A stretch of DNA of 64,000 bases from Thalassovita taeanensis. Its GTDB lineage: Bacteria; Pseudomonadota; Alphaproteobacteria; Rhodobacterales; Rhodobacteraceae. The notes beneath the pieces are model-generated. The model was not told the origin of the DNA. It made no database searches and saw only the letters and a program-made list of their open reading frames with translations. Within the stretch, counting starts at the first letter, position 1. Each line of letters starts with the position of its first letter. Made by a program: the position numbers and the translations under genes. Location of the stretch: positions 1 through 64,000 of the forward strand of contig NZ_FOEP01000006.1 of assembly GCF_900110775.1 (NCBI RefSeq), written 5' to 3'. Shown in pieces: positions 54,125 to 63,117 of this stretch.

Positions 54125-55074
54125 TCCTCATGCCCCCCGCATGCGATCACCCCCAGTGCTGCGGATGCGATCCGCGCCGCGGCCTCTTGCGCCCGCGAGG
54201 TCAGCAGGATTGGCACTTTCGCCCCCAGAACCAGCCCCCCGGCGCAACACCCCATGCCCAGAACCATCAGTTTGAACAGCGCGTTGCCGGTGGTGATATT
54301 CGGGGTCACGATGATATCGGCATCACCCGCAACGGGCGAGACATAGCCCTTGACCGCCGCCGCCTCGGCCGAGAATATCAGGTCCAGCGCCATCGGCCCG
54401 GACACATCGGCCATCGGCAGCGCGGTCCTGGCCCATTCGGCGATCTGCGCCGCCTCCATCGAGTTCAGCAGCGACGGGATTGGGTCTTCGGTGGCCGACA
54501 GAATGCCCGCCTTGGGCCGCGAAATGCCCAGCTTGCGCGCCAGATGCACCGCGTGGCTCAGGCACTCCTGCCGGGTTTCCACGGTCGGATCGACGTTCAG
54601 CGCGCCGTCGGTCAGCAACAAAGGCCGGTCCGATCCGGGGGCGGTGATGTGAAACACATGGCCACAGCGGGTGTTTTCATCGCGCAGCCCCGCCGCGCGT
54701 GGCAGCAACCCTTTGAGAAAGGTCGAGGTGTGGATCTGCCCCTTCATGATCGCGTCCGCATCGCCGGTGCGGGCCAGCTCGGCGGCCTTGTCGGCGGCGG
54801 CGGCGTGGGGCGCGTGGATCAGGCGCAGCCCGGAAATGTCATACCCGATCTCATCGGCAGTTTGCCGGATCTTCGCCTCGTCGCCGATCAGGATCGGTTC
54901 GGCCAGCCCGGCCTCGGCCGCCTCGCGGATGCCCTCCAGCGGGTTGACGGCCCCGGCATTAACCAACGCCACGCGCGGGCAGGGCAGGCTGCGGGCCTGC
55001 GCCAACAGGCGTTTGGGCGCATCGGCAGAGACGGGCGACAGGAAGGGAAAGGGCTCTCGGGGGTGCACTTGCAT
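54121..55074 (-). CDS. pta: phosphate acetyltransferase
   Basis: 317 residues from MQVHPREPFPFLS at 55072-55074; the upstream frame is intergenic. It is the short Pta type (phosphate acetyl/butyryl transferase) seen next to xsc in alphaproteobacteria; motifs include ALVNAGAVNPLEGIREAAEAG, AIMKGQIHTSTFLK and PNITTGNALFKLMV. It turns acetyl phosphate from Xsc into acetyl-CoA for growth. Being beside xsc is the usual arrangement for taurine carbon assimilation. Confidence 0.9.
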   Translation of the reverse strand: MQVHPREPFPFLSPVSADAPKRLLAQARSLPCPRVALVNAGAVNPLEGIREAAEAGLAEPILIGDEAKIRQTADEIGYDISGLRLIHAPHAAAADKAAELARTGDADAIMKGQIHTSTFLKGLLPRAAGLRDENTRCGHVFHITAPGSDRPLLLTDGALNVDPTVETRQECLSHAVHLARKLGISRPKAGILSATEDPIPSLLNSMEAAQIAEWARTALPMADVSGPMALDLIFSAEAAAVKGYVSPVAGDADIIVTPNITTGNALFKLMVLGMGCCAGGLVLGAKVPILLTSRAQEAAARIASAALGVIACGGHEE

Positions 55075-55170
55075 GAATGGCCTCGTGTTGGGGGCTGACG
55101 CAGGGAGGAACAGAATTCGCCGGTTCAGCGTAGCAGCCACATTTCCGTGCGTCAGCCCCAAGTGCCCGTC

Positions 55171-56946
55171 TCAGGCCTGTCGTTGTGGTCGCATGTCCGC
55201 CAGGCTGATCCCTGCCACTTCAACAGGCTTTTTCATTGCGTCGCGGCGGAAGGGCTCGCCCAGTTCCTGATTGATCAGCGCCTCGATCAGGGTGGTTTTG
55301 CCGTCCATCTGATCCTTGACCGCCTGCGACAGCGCGGCGGTCAGCCCCTGCATGGTTGCCGCCTGCACCCCCTTCAGGCCGCACGCCTGCGCGATCCCGG
55401 CATAGGATACGAACTCGTCCAGCTCGGTTCCGACGAAATTATCATCATACCACAGCGTCGAATTGCGCTTTTCCGCGCCCCATTGGTAATTGCGGAATAC
55501 CACCATGGTGATCGCGGGCCACTCCGGCCGCCCGATCGCCGTCAGTTCGGTCACCGCGATGCCAAAGGCGCCGTCGCCGGCAAAGCCCACAACCGGCACA
55601 TCCGGGCAGCCGATCTTGGCCCCGATGATCGACGGCAAACCATAGCCGCAGGGCCCGAACAGCCCCGGCGCCAGATATTTGCGACCCTGATCAAAGCTGG
55701 GATAGGCGTTGCCGATGGCGCAGTTGTTGCCGATGTCGCTGCTGATGATCGCGTCGCGCGGCAGCGCGCTTTGGATCGCGCGCCACGCCATGCGCGGGCT
55801 CATCCAGCCGGGCTTGTCGGCGCGGGCGCGCTCGTTCCAACTGGTGCCGGGGTCGTCCTGTTCGTGGTCCATCGCCGAAAGCTGCTGCGCCCATGTCGAT
55901 TTCTTCTGCGCAATCAGTGATTTGCGCGCGATGCGCCCCTCGTCGCCCGCGGTGCCCGACAGCTGCGCCAGCAGGCTTTGCGCGACCTTTTTCGCATCGC
56001 CCACGATGCCGACACTGACCTTTTTGGTCAGCCCGATCCGGTCGGGGTTGATATCGACCTGAATGATCTTCGCGTCGTTGGGCCAGTATTCCATGCCATA
56101 TCCGGGCAGGGTGCTGAACGGGTTCAGCCGGGTTCCAAGGCACAGCACCACATCGGCGCCGCTGATCAGCTCCATCGCCGCCTTCGACCCATTATAGCCC
56201 AGCGGCCCGGCAAACAGCGGGTGCCCGCCAGGGAAGGCGTCGTTGTGCTGATATCCGACGCAAACCGGCGCATCCAGACGCTCGGCCAGCGCCATGCTGT
56301 CGGGGATCGCGTCGGCCAGAACCACGCCCGCACCGTTCAGGATCACCGGAAACCGGGCGCTGCTCAGCAGTTCGGCCGCGCGTTTCAGCGCCTCTTCGCC
56401 ACCTGCGGGGCGTTCGAAATCGACCACCTGCGGCAGCTCGATATCAATCACCTGGGTCCAGTAATCGCGCGGCATGTTGATCTGGGCAGGGGCGCTGGCG
56501 CGGTGGGCGTTCAGGATCACCCGGTTCAGCACCTCTGCCACGCGGCTGGGGTCGCGCACCTCTTCCTGATAGGCGACCATATCCTTGAACAGCGCCATCT
56601 GCTCGACCTCTTGGAACCCACCCTGACCGATGGTCTTGTTCGCGGCCTGCGGGGTGACCAGCAACAGCGGCGTGTGGTTCCAATAGGCGGTTTTGACCGG
56701 CGTGACGAAGTTGGTGATCCCCGGCCCGTTCTGCGCGATCATCATCGACATCTTGCCGGTGGCGCGGGTGTACCCATCGGCCATCATCCCGCCTGACCCC
56801 TCGTGCGCGCAATCCCAAAAGGTGATCCCGGCCTTGGGAAACAGATCGGAAATCGGCATGAAAGCGGACCCGATGATGCCGAAAGCATGTTCGATTCCAT
56901 GCAGTTGCAGGGTTTTTACGAAGGCTTCTTCGACAGTCATTTTCAT
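55171..56946 (-). CDS. xsc: sulfoacetaldehyde acetyltransferase
   Basis: 591 residues of the thiamine-diphosphate family: MKMTVEEAFVKTLQLHGIEHAFGIIGSAFMPISDLFPKAG-type start (positions 1-40), a central FAD-like/regulatory domain, and the ThDP-binding C-terminal motif GDGAFGIAVTEL with FRNYQWGAEKRN. Xsc splits sulfoacetaldehyde with phosphate to acetyl phosphate and sulfite. The pta, ackA and soe genes follow in the same direction, and tauR precedes it. Length is close to characterised Xsc. Confidence 0.95.
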   Translation of the reverse strand: MKMTVEEAFVKTLQLHGIEHAFGIIGSAFMPISDLFPKAGITFWDCAHEGSGGMMADGYTRATGKMSMMIAQNGPGITNFVTPVKTAYWNHTPLLLVTPQAANKTIGQGGFQEVEQMALFKDMVAYQEEVRDPSRVAEVLNRVILNAHRASAPAQINMPRDYWTQVIDIELPQVVDFERPAGGEEALKRAAELLSSARFPVILNGAGVVLADAIPDSMALAERLDAPVCVGYQHNDAFPGGHPLFAGPLGYNGSKAAMELISGADVVLCLGTRLNPFSTLPGYGMEYWPNDAKIIQVDINPDRIGLTKKVSVGIVGDAKKVAQSLLAQLSGTAGDEGRIARKSLIAQKKSTWAQQLSAMDHEQDDPGTSWNERARADKPGWMSPRMAWRAIQSALPRDAIISSDIGNNCAIGNAYPSFDQGRKYLAPGLFGPCGYGLPSIIGAKIGCPDVPVVGFAGDGAFGIAVTELTAIGRPEWPAITMVVFRNYQWGAEKRNSTLWYDDNFVGTELDEFVSYAGIAQACGLKGVQAATMQGLTAALSQAVKDQMDGKTTLIEALINQELGEPFRRDAMKKPVEVAGISLADMRPQRQA

Positions 56947-57056
56947 GGGAGGATCCTTTGAATGCGGCGAGTCACCGCGCGACGGGGCTTTGTGTGAAAT
57001 TACGGGGCAGGCCGGGCAGGGGTTAGGGCCAGATGGCCCGTCGCCGTAGCGCCAGA

Positions 57057-58511
57057 TCAGGCCAGCGCCTGCGCGATCTGGGCAATCCCCTCGTCAATCC
57101 GCTCTGACGGGATCGAGGAATAGGCCAGCCGATAGAAATGCGCCGGGGGCATCTCGCCGGAAAAGAAATTCTGCCCCGGCTCGATCAGCACGCTTTGTGC
57201 CAGCAGCGCGCGGGCGCGTTCGGACATATCCGTGCCCTCTGCCGCGCGCATCCAGATCGACGAGCCGCCAAAGGCACCGCGCCCGGCCACTTCCAGCCCG
57301 TGACGCTGCACCGCCTGTTCGATCACCTGCCGCCGCTCGGCCAGCACCCGGCCCATGCGGCGGATCTGCGCATCATAATGGCCAAGGCTGAGGAAATACG
57401 CCGCCGTGCGTTGGATATGGCCGGGCGGGTGGCGCAGCACGCTGGCGCGCAGGGCGCGCGCCTCGCGGATAAACGGCTCGGACCCGACCAGATAGCCAAG
57501 CCGCAATCCCGGAAACAGCGATTTGGAAAAGCTGCCGACATAGATCACCCGCCCATCCGCATCGAGCGATTTCAGCGCGGGCGAGGGCGGCGACAGGAAC
57601 GACATCTCGAACTCGTAATCATCCTCGACGATCAGCGCGTCCAGTTCGGCGGCGCGTTTCAGCAATGCGCGGCGACGGTTCAGCGGCATGGTCGCGGTGG
57701 TGGGGCATTGATGCGACGGCGTGGTGAAAATCACATCCGCGTCGCTCGGGATCGCATCGGGCGGCAGCCCATCGGCGTCAACATCCACTGGGGCCAGACG
57801 GCAACGCGACTGGGTCAGGATATCGCGCAGCGCGTGGTAACAGGGGTTTTCAATCGCCGCGACCCGGCGTTGTGTCAGCAGCACCTGCGCGGTCAGCCAC
57901 AGCGCATTCTGCGCCCCCAGCGTCACCAGAATTTCCGAGGGCCGCGCGATGATCCCGCGCCGGGGCAGGGTGTGGCGCGCGATGAACTCGATCAGCTGCG
58001 GGTCGTCCTGATCATAGTAATCCGTGGTCAGCGCGGTGAAATCCTTCTGCCCCAGGGCCTGAAGTGCGCAAAGCCGCCAGTTGGCGTGATCAAACAGCGT
58101 CGGATCAGCCTGACCATAGATGAAAGGATAGCGGAACCGCGCCCAGTCCTGTGGCTTTTCCGGGGTGACGCCGCCGGTAAACCGCTGCCCGATGGCGCGC
58201 GACCAATCCACACCGTCATTGCGCGGCACCGGCGGGCGCTCGGGCGGCGGTTCGGGGGCGTTGTCGGACACATAATACCCCGACCGCCCGCGCGCGCTCA
58301 GATAATCATTCGCCAGCAGCTCGGTATAGGCCAGCGTCACGGTGATCCGGCTGACCCCCAGATGCACCGCCAACTTGCGCGAGGAGGGCAGCTTTTCACC
58401 CCGCCGAAACCGGCCCGACAGAATCCCATGCGCGATCATCTGCTGGATCTGCGCCTGCAACGTGCCCTGAGCTTCAGGATTGAGAAAGAAGGTTTCCACC
58501 GAAATCGCCAT
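57057..58511 (-). CDS. tauR: MocR-type taurine regulator TauR
   Basis: 484 residues: a GntR-type winged helix at about 20-75 (GRFRRGEKLPSSRKLAVHLG then VSRITVTLAYTELLAN) joined to a fold type I aminotransferase domain. The PLP Lys is in VIYVGSFSKSLFPGLRLGYL. Fusions of this kind are the MocR group, and TauR activates taurine genes in Rhodobacter, where tpa-tauR-xsc order is known. Here the order is tpa, hupE, tauR, xsc on the same strand. It probably binds repeats in the tpa-tauA promoter. Confidence 0.9.
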   Translation of the reverse strand: MAISVETFFLNPEAQGTLQAQIQQMIAHGILSGRFRRGEKLPSSRKLAVHLGVSRITVTLAYTELLANDYLSARGRSGYYVSDNAPEPPPERPPVPRNDGVDWSRAIGQRFTGGVTPEKPQDWARFRYPFIYGQADPTLFDHANWRLCALQALGQKDFTALTTDYYDQDDPQLIEFIARHTLPRRGIIARPSEILVTLGAQNALWLTAQVLLTQRRVAAIENPCYHALRDILTQSRCRLAPVDVDADGLPPDAIPSDADVIFTTPSHQCPTTATMPLNRRRALLKRAAELDALIVEDDYEFEMSFLSPPSPALKSLDADGRVIYVGSFSKSLFPGLRLGYLVGSEPFIREARALRASVLRHPPGHIQRTAAYFLSLGHYDAQIRRMGRVLAERRQVIEQAVQRHGLEVAGRGAFGGSSIWMRAAEGTDMSERARALLAQSVLIEPGQNFFSGEMPPAHFYRLAYSSIPSERIDEGIAQIAQALA

Positions 58512-58604
58512 GGTGGGCAGGCTAGCGTGGTCTTATGGGCGGCGCAAACTGGTATTATCAAGCCGGGCGCGTGGGGGCAGGCGCCCCGCCCCCACCTGTT
58601 TCGC

Positions 58605-59165
58605 TTAGGCCAGGGTCAGCGCCAGCCCGGCAATCGCGGTGCCGCCGCCCAGAATGCGCAGCGTCAGCCCGGCGTTCCGCACCAACAGCCCGATCCCGAT
58701 GCCCAAGCCATGCAGCCCCGCCGTCGCCAGCGCAAAGCCGGTGCCAAAGGCGGCAGCATCCGCACCGCCCAATTCAGCCCCGTGCGCATAGCCGTGGAAT
58801 AGCGCAAAAAGCGCCACCACCCCGGTGGCCAGCCACGCATCGGGCCGTACGGCCATCGCCACCAGCAAACCAAGCGCCACCGAAGAGGCCAGGATCATCG
58901 GCTCGACCATCGGCAACACCACCCCAGTCAGCGACAGCGCAAACCCCGCCAGCATCGTACCGACAAAGCCCGCAGGCACCGACCAGACCGCGCGCCCGCC
59001 GATCTGTGCCGCCCAAAGCCCGACAACCAGCATGGCCAGAATATGATCCGCCCCGAACAGCGGATGCGACAACCCCGCCGCCACCGAGCCATGCGCGCCC
59101 GGATCAAGATGGGCCAGCGCGGGGCTGGCGGCGAAAATTGCAAAGATGGTGAATATAGGTTTCAT
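58605..59165 (-). CDS. hupE: HupE/UreJ-family membrane protein
   Basis: 186 residues from MKPIFTIFAIFAASPALA (signal-like), followed by LSHPLFGADHILAML, the HupE/UreJ motif with H-P-x-x-G-x-D-H-x-L, and further helices including FALFHGYAHGAELGG. Members are nickel or cobalt permeases. It is unusual to find one inside a taurine cluster between tpa and tauR; none of the known enzymes needs nickel. A transported metal or anion related to sulfonate use is speculation. Confidence 0.85.
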   Translation of the reverse strand: MKPIFTIFAIFAASPALAHLDPGAHGSVAAGLSHPLFGADHILAMLVVGLWAAQIGGRAVWSVPAGFVGTMLAGFALSLTGVVLPMVEPMILASSVALGLLVAMAVRPDAWLATGVVALFALFHGYAHGAELGGADAAAFGTGFALATAGLHGLGIGIGLLVRNAGLTLRILGGGTAIAGLALTLA

Positions 59166-59251
59166 GTGGTCCCTCTTTTGGTCAACCTCAGCGCCCCGAA
59201 CTGGGTCACGCCGCATCGCAGAGAACCACGCGCCGCCCCCTCGCGCAACGC

Positions 59252-59281
59252 AAAAGGCGCACCACGGGGGCGCGCCTTTTT
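59252..59281. terminator. bidirectional rho-independent terminator after tpa
   Basis: AAAAGGCGC (59252-59260) pairs with GCGCCTTTT (59272-59280), with A and T runs on both sides; a second palindromic GCGC is in the loop. It lies 20 bases after the tpa stop on the minus strand and likely separates tpa from hupE and tauR. Confidence 0.8.
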
Positions 59282-59301
59282 CTTCGTGGAAACTTGTGGC
59301 C

Positions 59302-60699
59302 CTAGCCGAACACTTTGGTCAGTGCGTTATCGACCGAGGTGAGGATCTGGTCGATATCATCCTTGGTCGCAATCAACGCCGGCGAGAAGCACAGCGTGTT
59401 GTTATAGCCGGGAACCGAGCGGTTGGTGGCGCCAATGATCACGCCCTGCGCGTTGCAATCGCCAACCACAGCCTGCACCAGCTTTTCCGCCGCCGGGGTT
59501 TTGCTGACACGATCCGACACCAGCTCGGCCCCAAGGAACAATCCCTTGCCGCGCACATCGCCGATCACCGCATGTTTGTCCTGCAACCCGGCCAGCTGAT
59601 CAAGCATATACTCGCCCATCGCCGTGGTGTTTTCCAACAGCGCCTCATCCTCGATGATGCGCATGTTTTCCAACGCCGCTGCCGGGCCTGCGGTACAGCC
59701 GCCAAAGGTGGAAATATCGCGGAAATAGTTCAGCGGATCCTCGGCGTTGTCCTTGAACATGTTGAACACCTCTTCGGTGGTCACGCACACCGCGATGGCG
59801 GCATAGCCCGAGGCCACGCCCTTGGCCATCGTCACGAAATCCGGCTGGATGCCGTAGTGCTGATAGCCGAACCAAGTGCCGGTACGGCCCACGCCACACA
59901 CAACCTCGTCGATATGCAGCAGGATATCATATTTCTTGCAGATCTCCTGCACCCGCTGCCAGTATCCCAAGGGCGGCGTGATCACGCCACCGCCCGCGGT
60001 GACCGGCTCAAGGCACAGACCGCCCACGGTATCGGGACCTTCGCGCAGGATCACCTCTTCGATGGCGTCGGCGGCGCGCTGGCCATACGCCTCGCCGGAC
60101 AGATCGCCCCAGCCCTGATCGGCGGCGCGGTATTCAAGGCAATGCGGCACGCGGATGAAATCCGGCGCCAGCGGGCCGTATTGCATGTTCCGTTCGTCCT
60201 GACCGCCCGCCGACAAACAGCCGATCGTGGTGCCGTGGTAATCACGGTCGCGGTACAGGATCTTGGTTTTCTTGCCGCCATAGCGTTTGTGCGCGATCTG
60301 GCGCACCATCTTGAACGCCTTCTCGTTCGCCTCGGACCCCGAGTTGCAATAATAGGCGCGGCTGAGGCCCGGCATCTTCGACAGCAGCTTTTCCGAAAAC
60401 AGCGCGCCGGGGATCGATCCGGCGGACCCTGCGAAATAGTTCAGCTTGATCAGCTGGTCGCGCACCGCATTGGCAATGCTTTCGCGGCCATAGCCGACGT
60501 TGACGGTCCAGACCCCGCCGGACACCGCATCAAGATGCTCTTTGCCATGCTGATCCCAGACCCGCATGCCCTTGCCCTCGACGATGATCCGCGGATCCGT
60601 CGTCTCATAGGGTTTGTGCTGGCTCAGGTGGTGCCAGACATGGGCGCGGTCCGCGTCCACGACTGCTTGAATATCATTGTCGAATTTGCCGTCCATCAT
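59302..60699 (-). CDS. tpa: taurine-pyruvate aminotransferase
   Basis: 465 residues from the double ATG at 60694-60699; the longer upstream frame is promoter. Class III aminotransferase motifs: GVWTVNVGYGRESIANAVRD, NSGSEANEKAFKM, VCLEPVTAGGG-like LCLEPVTAGGGVITPP, HIDEVVCGVGRTG and the PLP-binding Lys293 in VTMAKGVASGYA. It moves the amino group of taurine to pyruvate, giving sulfoacetaldehyde and alanine in the cytoplasm. It is divergent from tauABC across a 450-base regulatory gap. Confidence 0.95.
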   Translation of the reverse strand: MMDGKFDNDIQAVVDADRAHVWHHLSQHKPYETTDPRIIVEGKGMRVWDQHGKEHLDAVSGGVWTVNVGYGRESIANAVRDQLIKLNYFAGSAGSIPGALFSEKLLSKMPGLSRAYYCNSGSEANEKAFKMVRQIAHKRYGGKKTKILYRDRDYHGTTIGCLSAGGQDERNMQYGPLAPDFIRVPHCLEYRAADQGWGDLSGEAYGQRAADAIEEVILREGPDTVGGLCLEPVTAGGGVITPPLGYWQRVQEICKKYDILLHIDEVVCGVGRTGTWFGYQHYGIQPDFVTMAKGVASGYAAIAVCVTTEEVFNMFKDNAEDPLNYFRDISTFGGCTAGPAAALENMRIIEDEALLENTTAMGEYMLDQLAGLQDKHAVIGDVRGKGLFLGAELVSDRVSKTPAAEKLVQAVVGDCNAQGVIIGATNRSVPGYNNTLCFSPALIATKDDIDQILTSVDNALTKVFG

Positions 60700-61152
60700 G
60701 ATGACGCTCCGTCTTGCGGTTTCCGCTGTGGAATATTGGGGTTTTGAAACGCGAAAAGCACGTGCCGGGGGCACGGGCCTGATACAGTATATCACACTTG
60801 AAATGCGCAGAAGAAATAGGGCCAGAATTGCTGTTACAATAGGGCCAGTTTTCTGGTGCCCGTTCGCGTAATATTTATGCGATCGGGATAGTGCGCTGAA
60901 TTCCAATGAAAATTCACCGCCGCACCCCGCGCAAGGAGCGGCCTGACGATGGATGCGCGGCGGGCAAGCCTAGAAAATCATTGAAGGGAATCAGCTTTTC
61001 CGCTCGGATTGTGGGCACGAGGCGATGCTGCTGATGTGGCATCCCCGACAAAACAAAAGAATCGCGAGGATAAATCGCGTCAAAATCGCGCCAAAGATGC
61101 GTGACACCGAATTTACCCGTCCAACAGCGGGTCACACCTACGGGAGCTATGA
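60700..61152. promoter_or_regulatory. divergent promoter region between tpa and tauA
   Basis: A 453-base gap with AT-rich stretches near 60780-60880. Besides the two 11-bp direct repeats it contains no gene that I can support. It must hold the tpa promoter leftwards and the tauABC promoter rightwards. Confidence 0.7.
60815..60848. promoter_or_regulatory. direct repeats, probable TauR sites in the tpa-tauA promoter
   Basis: AATAGGGCCAG occurs at 60815-60825 and 60838-60848, starts 23 bases apart (about two DNA turns). On the other strand it reads CTGGCCCTATT. MocR regulators typically bind two direct repeats, and TauR acts on the tpa promoter in Rhodobacter. The repeats lie about 115-150 bases from the tpa ATG. 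Confidence 0.55.
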
Positions 61153-62154
61153 ATGACACTTAAATTCAAGATGATGTCCGCCGCCGCAACCCTTGCCTTG
61201 CTGGCCGGTGCGGGCGCGGCCCGCGCCGCAGACGAGATCACCGTCGGCTATTTTCTGGAATGGCCGATGCCGTTTCAATACGCCAAGGTGATGGAAACCT
61301 ATGACAGCGAAATGGGCGTCAAGGTCAACTGGCGCGCGTTCGACACCGGCACCGCCATGAGCGCGGCCATGGCAAGCGGCGACGTGCAGCTGTCGGTCAG
61401 CCAGGGCGTGCCGCCCTTCGTGGTCGCCACCAGCGCCGGGCAGGACCTGCAGATCGTCGATGTGGCCGTGTCCTATTCCGACAATGACAACTGCGTCGTC
61501 GCCAGCGCGCTGGAGATCGACAAGAACAGCGCGAAAGAGCTGGAAGGCAAGAAGGTGGCGGTGCCACTGGGCACCTCGGCGCACTATGGCTTTCTCAAGC
61601 AGATGAGCCACTTTGGCGTTGATATCGGCAAGATGGAGGTCGTGAACATGGCCCCGCCCGAAGGCGCCGCTGCAATTGCGCAGGGCGCTGTCGACATGTT
61701 CTGCGGCTGGGGCGGATCGCTGCGCCGCGCCAAAGAGCACGGCAATGTGCTGCTGACCGGCACCGAGAAGGAAGAGCTGGGCATTCTGGTGTTCGACGCC
61801 ACCTCCGCCCCGGCGTCGTACGTGGCCGAGCACCCCGATCTGGTGGCGAGCTTCCTTAAAGTGACGGCGGATGCCAACGCGATGTGGGCCGCAGGCGACA
61901 TGAAGGATGAAATGCTGGCGGTGATCGCCAAGGACAGCGGTATGGATCTGGATGCGACCGCGGCCACGATCTCGACCTTCGTGTTCCCGACTGTGGAAGA
62001 GCAGCTGGGCCCGAAATGGCTGGGCGGTGGGGCGCAGCACTTCATGAAGGGCGTCGCCAACGTGTTTGTCGAGGCGGGCAGCATCGACGCGGCGCTGGAC
62101 AGCTATGACAGCACCGTCAACACCGGGCCTTTGACGGCAGCCAGCGGCATGTAA
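61153..62154 (+). CDS. tauA: taurine ABC transporter, periplasmic binding protein TauA
   Basis: 333 residues with a signal peptide (SAAATLALLAGAGAARA, cleavage after ARA) and the mature start DEITVGYFLEWPMPFQYAKV, typical of TauA. The body shows VNWRAFDTGTAMSAAMASGDV and VSQGVPPFVV. It captures taurine in the periplasm for TauBC. A gap of about 150 bases, with the REP-like repeat, separates it from tauB. Confidence 0.95.
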   Translation: MTLKFKMMSAAATLALLAGAGAARAADEITVGYFLEWPMPFQYAKVMETYDSEMGVKVNWRAFDTGTAMSAAMASGDVQLSVSQGVPPFVVATSAGQDLQIVDVAVSYSDNDNCVVASALEIDKNSAKELEGKKVAVPLGTSAHYGFLKQMSHFGVDIGKMEVVNMAPPEGAAAIAQGAVDMFCGWGGSLRRAKEHGNVLLTGTEKEELGILVFDATSAPASYVAEHPDLVASFLKVTADANAMWAAGDMKDEMLAVIAKDSGMDLDATAATISTFVFPTVEEQLGPKWLGGGAQHFMKGVANVFVEAGSIDAALDSYDSTVNTGPLTAASGM

Positions 62155-62243
62155 GCGGAAGGGCGGGGCGCTGGCCCCGCCGATCCTGACCGGCACGGTG
62201 GGATCTGCCTTGTGCGGCTGTGGTGGCAGCGGCGCGGGCGGAT

Positions 62244-62274
62244 GCCTCCGGCGGGGATATTTTGAAAATGTGAA
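62244..62274 (+). repeat. 31-bp REP-like repeat, copy 2
   Basis: Exact match to 43337-43367. It lies in the tauA-tauB gap, about 33 bases before the tauB start, and starts GCCTCCGGCGGGGATATTTT. Confidence 0.75.
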
Positions 62275-62307
62275 TGCGGGGCGCGGCTCTGCCGAGTGAG
62301 GGCGTGT

Positions 62308-63117
62308 ATGTCGGAACTCTCGATACAGAATTTGTCGATGCGGTTTGATTTGCCGAACGGCAGTTCGGTTCAGGCGCTGAAGGATGTCAGTCTGGATCTG
62401 AAAAGCGGCGAGCTGATGAGCGTGCTGGGGCCATCGGGCTGTGGCAAGACCACGCTTCTGAATATCGTGGCCGGGTTTCTGGCGCCCACGGAAGGCCGGA
62501 TCGTGCTGAACGGGCATGAGGTCAAGGGCCCGGCGGCGGAGCGCGGCATGGTGTTTCAGCAAGGCGCGTTGTTCGAGTGGATGAGCGTGCGCGACAATGT
62601 CGGGTTTGGCCCGACGATGAAGGGCATGGCCCGCGCCGAGAAGCGGCAGGTCGTTGATCACCTTCTGGATGTGACCGGGTTGGGCGCGTTCAAGGAAAAG
62701 GCGGTGTACGAGCTGTCGGGCGGGATGCAGCAGCGCGTGGCGCTGGCGCGCTGTCTGGCCAATGACCCGGATGTGATCTTGATGGACGAGCCGCTGGGCG
62801 CGCTGGATGCGCTGACCCGCGAGAAGATGCAGGGGCTGGTTCTGAAGCTGTGGAAAGAGACCGGAAAGACGATCATTCTGATCACCCATTCGGTTGAAGA
62901 GGCGTTGTTGCTGGGCGAGCGGTTGGTGGTGATGGCACCGCGTCCGGGGCGGGTTCACCGCGAATATAGACTGCCGTTTGCCGATATCGGCGTCGATCAG
63001 GATCTGCGCGAGGTGAAGAAGCTGGCGGAATTTGGCGACAGGCGTGAGGAAATCCTGAGCATGATCTGGGACATGGAAGAAGAGATCATGGGCCGCACCG
63101 AAGGAGCAGGCGCATGA
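62308..63117 (+). CDS. tauB: taurine ABC transporter ATP-binding protein TauB
   Basis: 269 residues from MSELSIQNLSMRFDLPNG at 62308; a GTG at 62296 would add four residues. Walker A GPSGCGKTTLL, signature LSGGMQQRVALARCLA, Walker B VILMDEPLGALD and the His-loop LITHSVEEALLL are all intact. It powers taurine import at the inner membrane. Its stop overlaps the tauC start (ATGA). Confidence 0.95.
   Translation: MSELSIQNLSMRFDLPNGSSVQALKDVSLDLKSGELMSVLGPSGCGKTTLLNIVAGFLAPTEGRIVLNGHEVKGPAAERGMVFQQGALFEWMSVRDNVGFGPTMKGMARAEKRQVVDHLLDVTGLGAFKEKAVYELSGGMQQRVALARCLANDPDVILMDEPLGALDALTREKMQGLVLKLWKETGKTIILITHSVEEALLLGERLVVMAPRPGRVHREYRLPFADIGVDQDLREVKKLAEFGDRREEILSMIWDMEEEIMGRTEGAGA

Noticed and set aside
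58571-58595. GTGGGGGC/GCCCCCAC hairpin after hupE as a terminator
   Set aside because: Stem is present but no U tract follows on the minus strand, so I do not call it a terminator.
57138-58802. 554-codon plus-strand frame opposite tauR
   Set aside because: Antisense shadow; tauR has its helix-turn-helix and PLP Lys intact in the other strand.
59146-60747. 533-codon plus-strand frame opposite tpa
   Set aside because: Antisense shadow of the aminotransferase gene.
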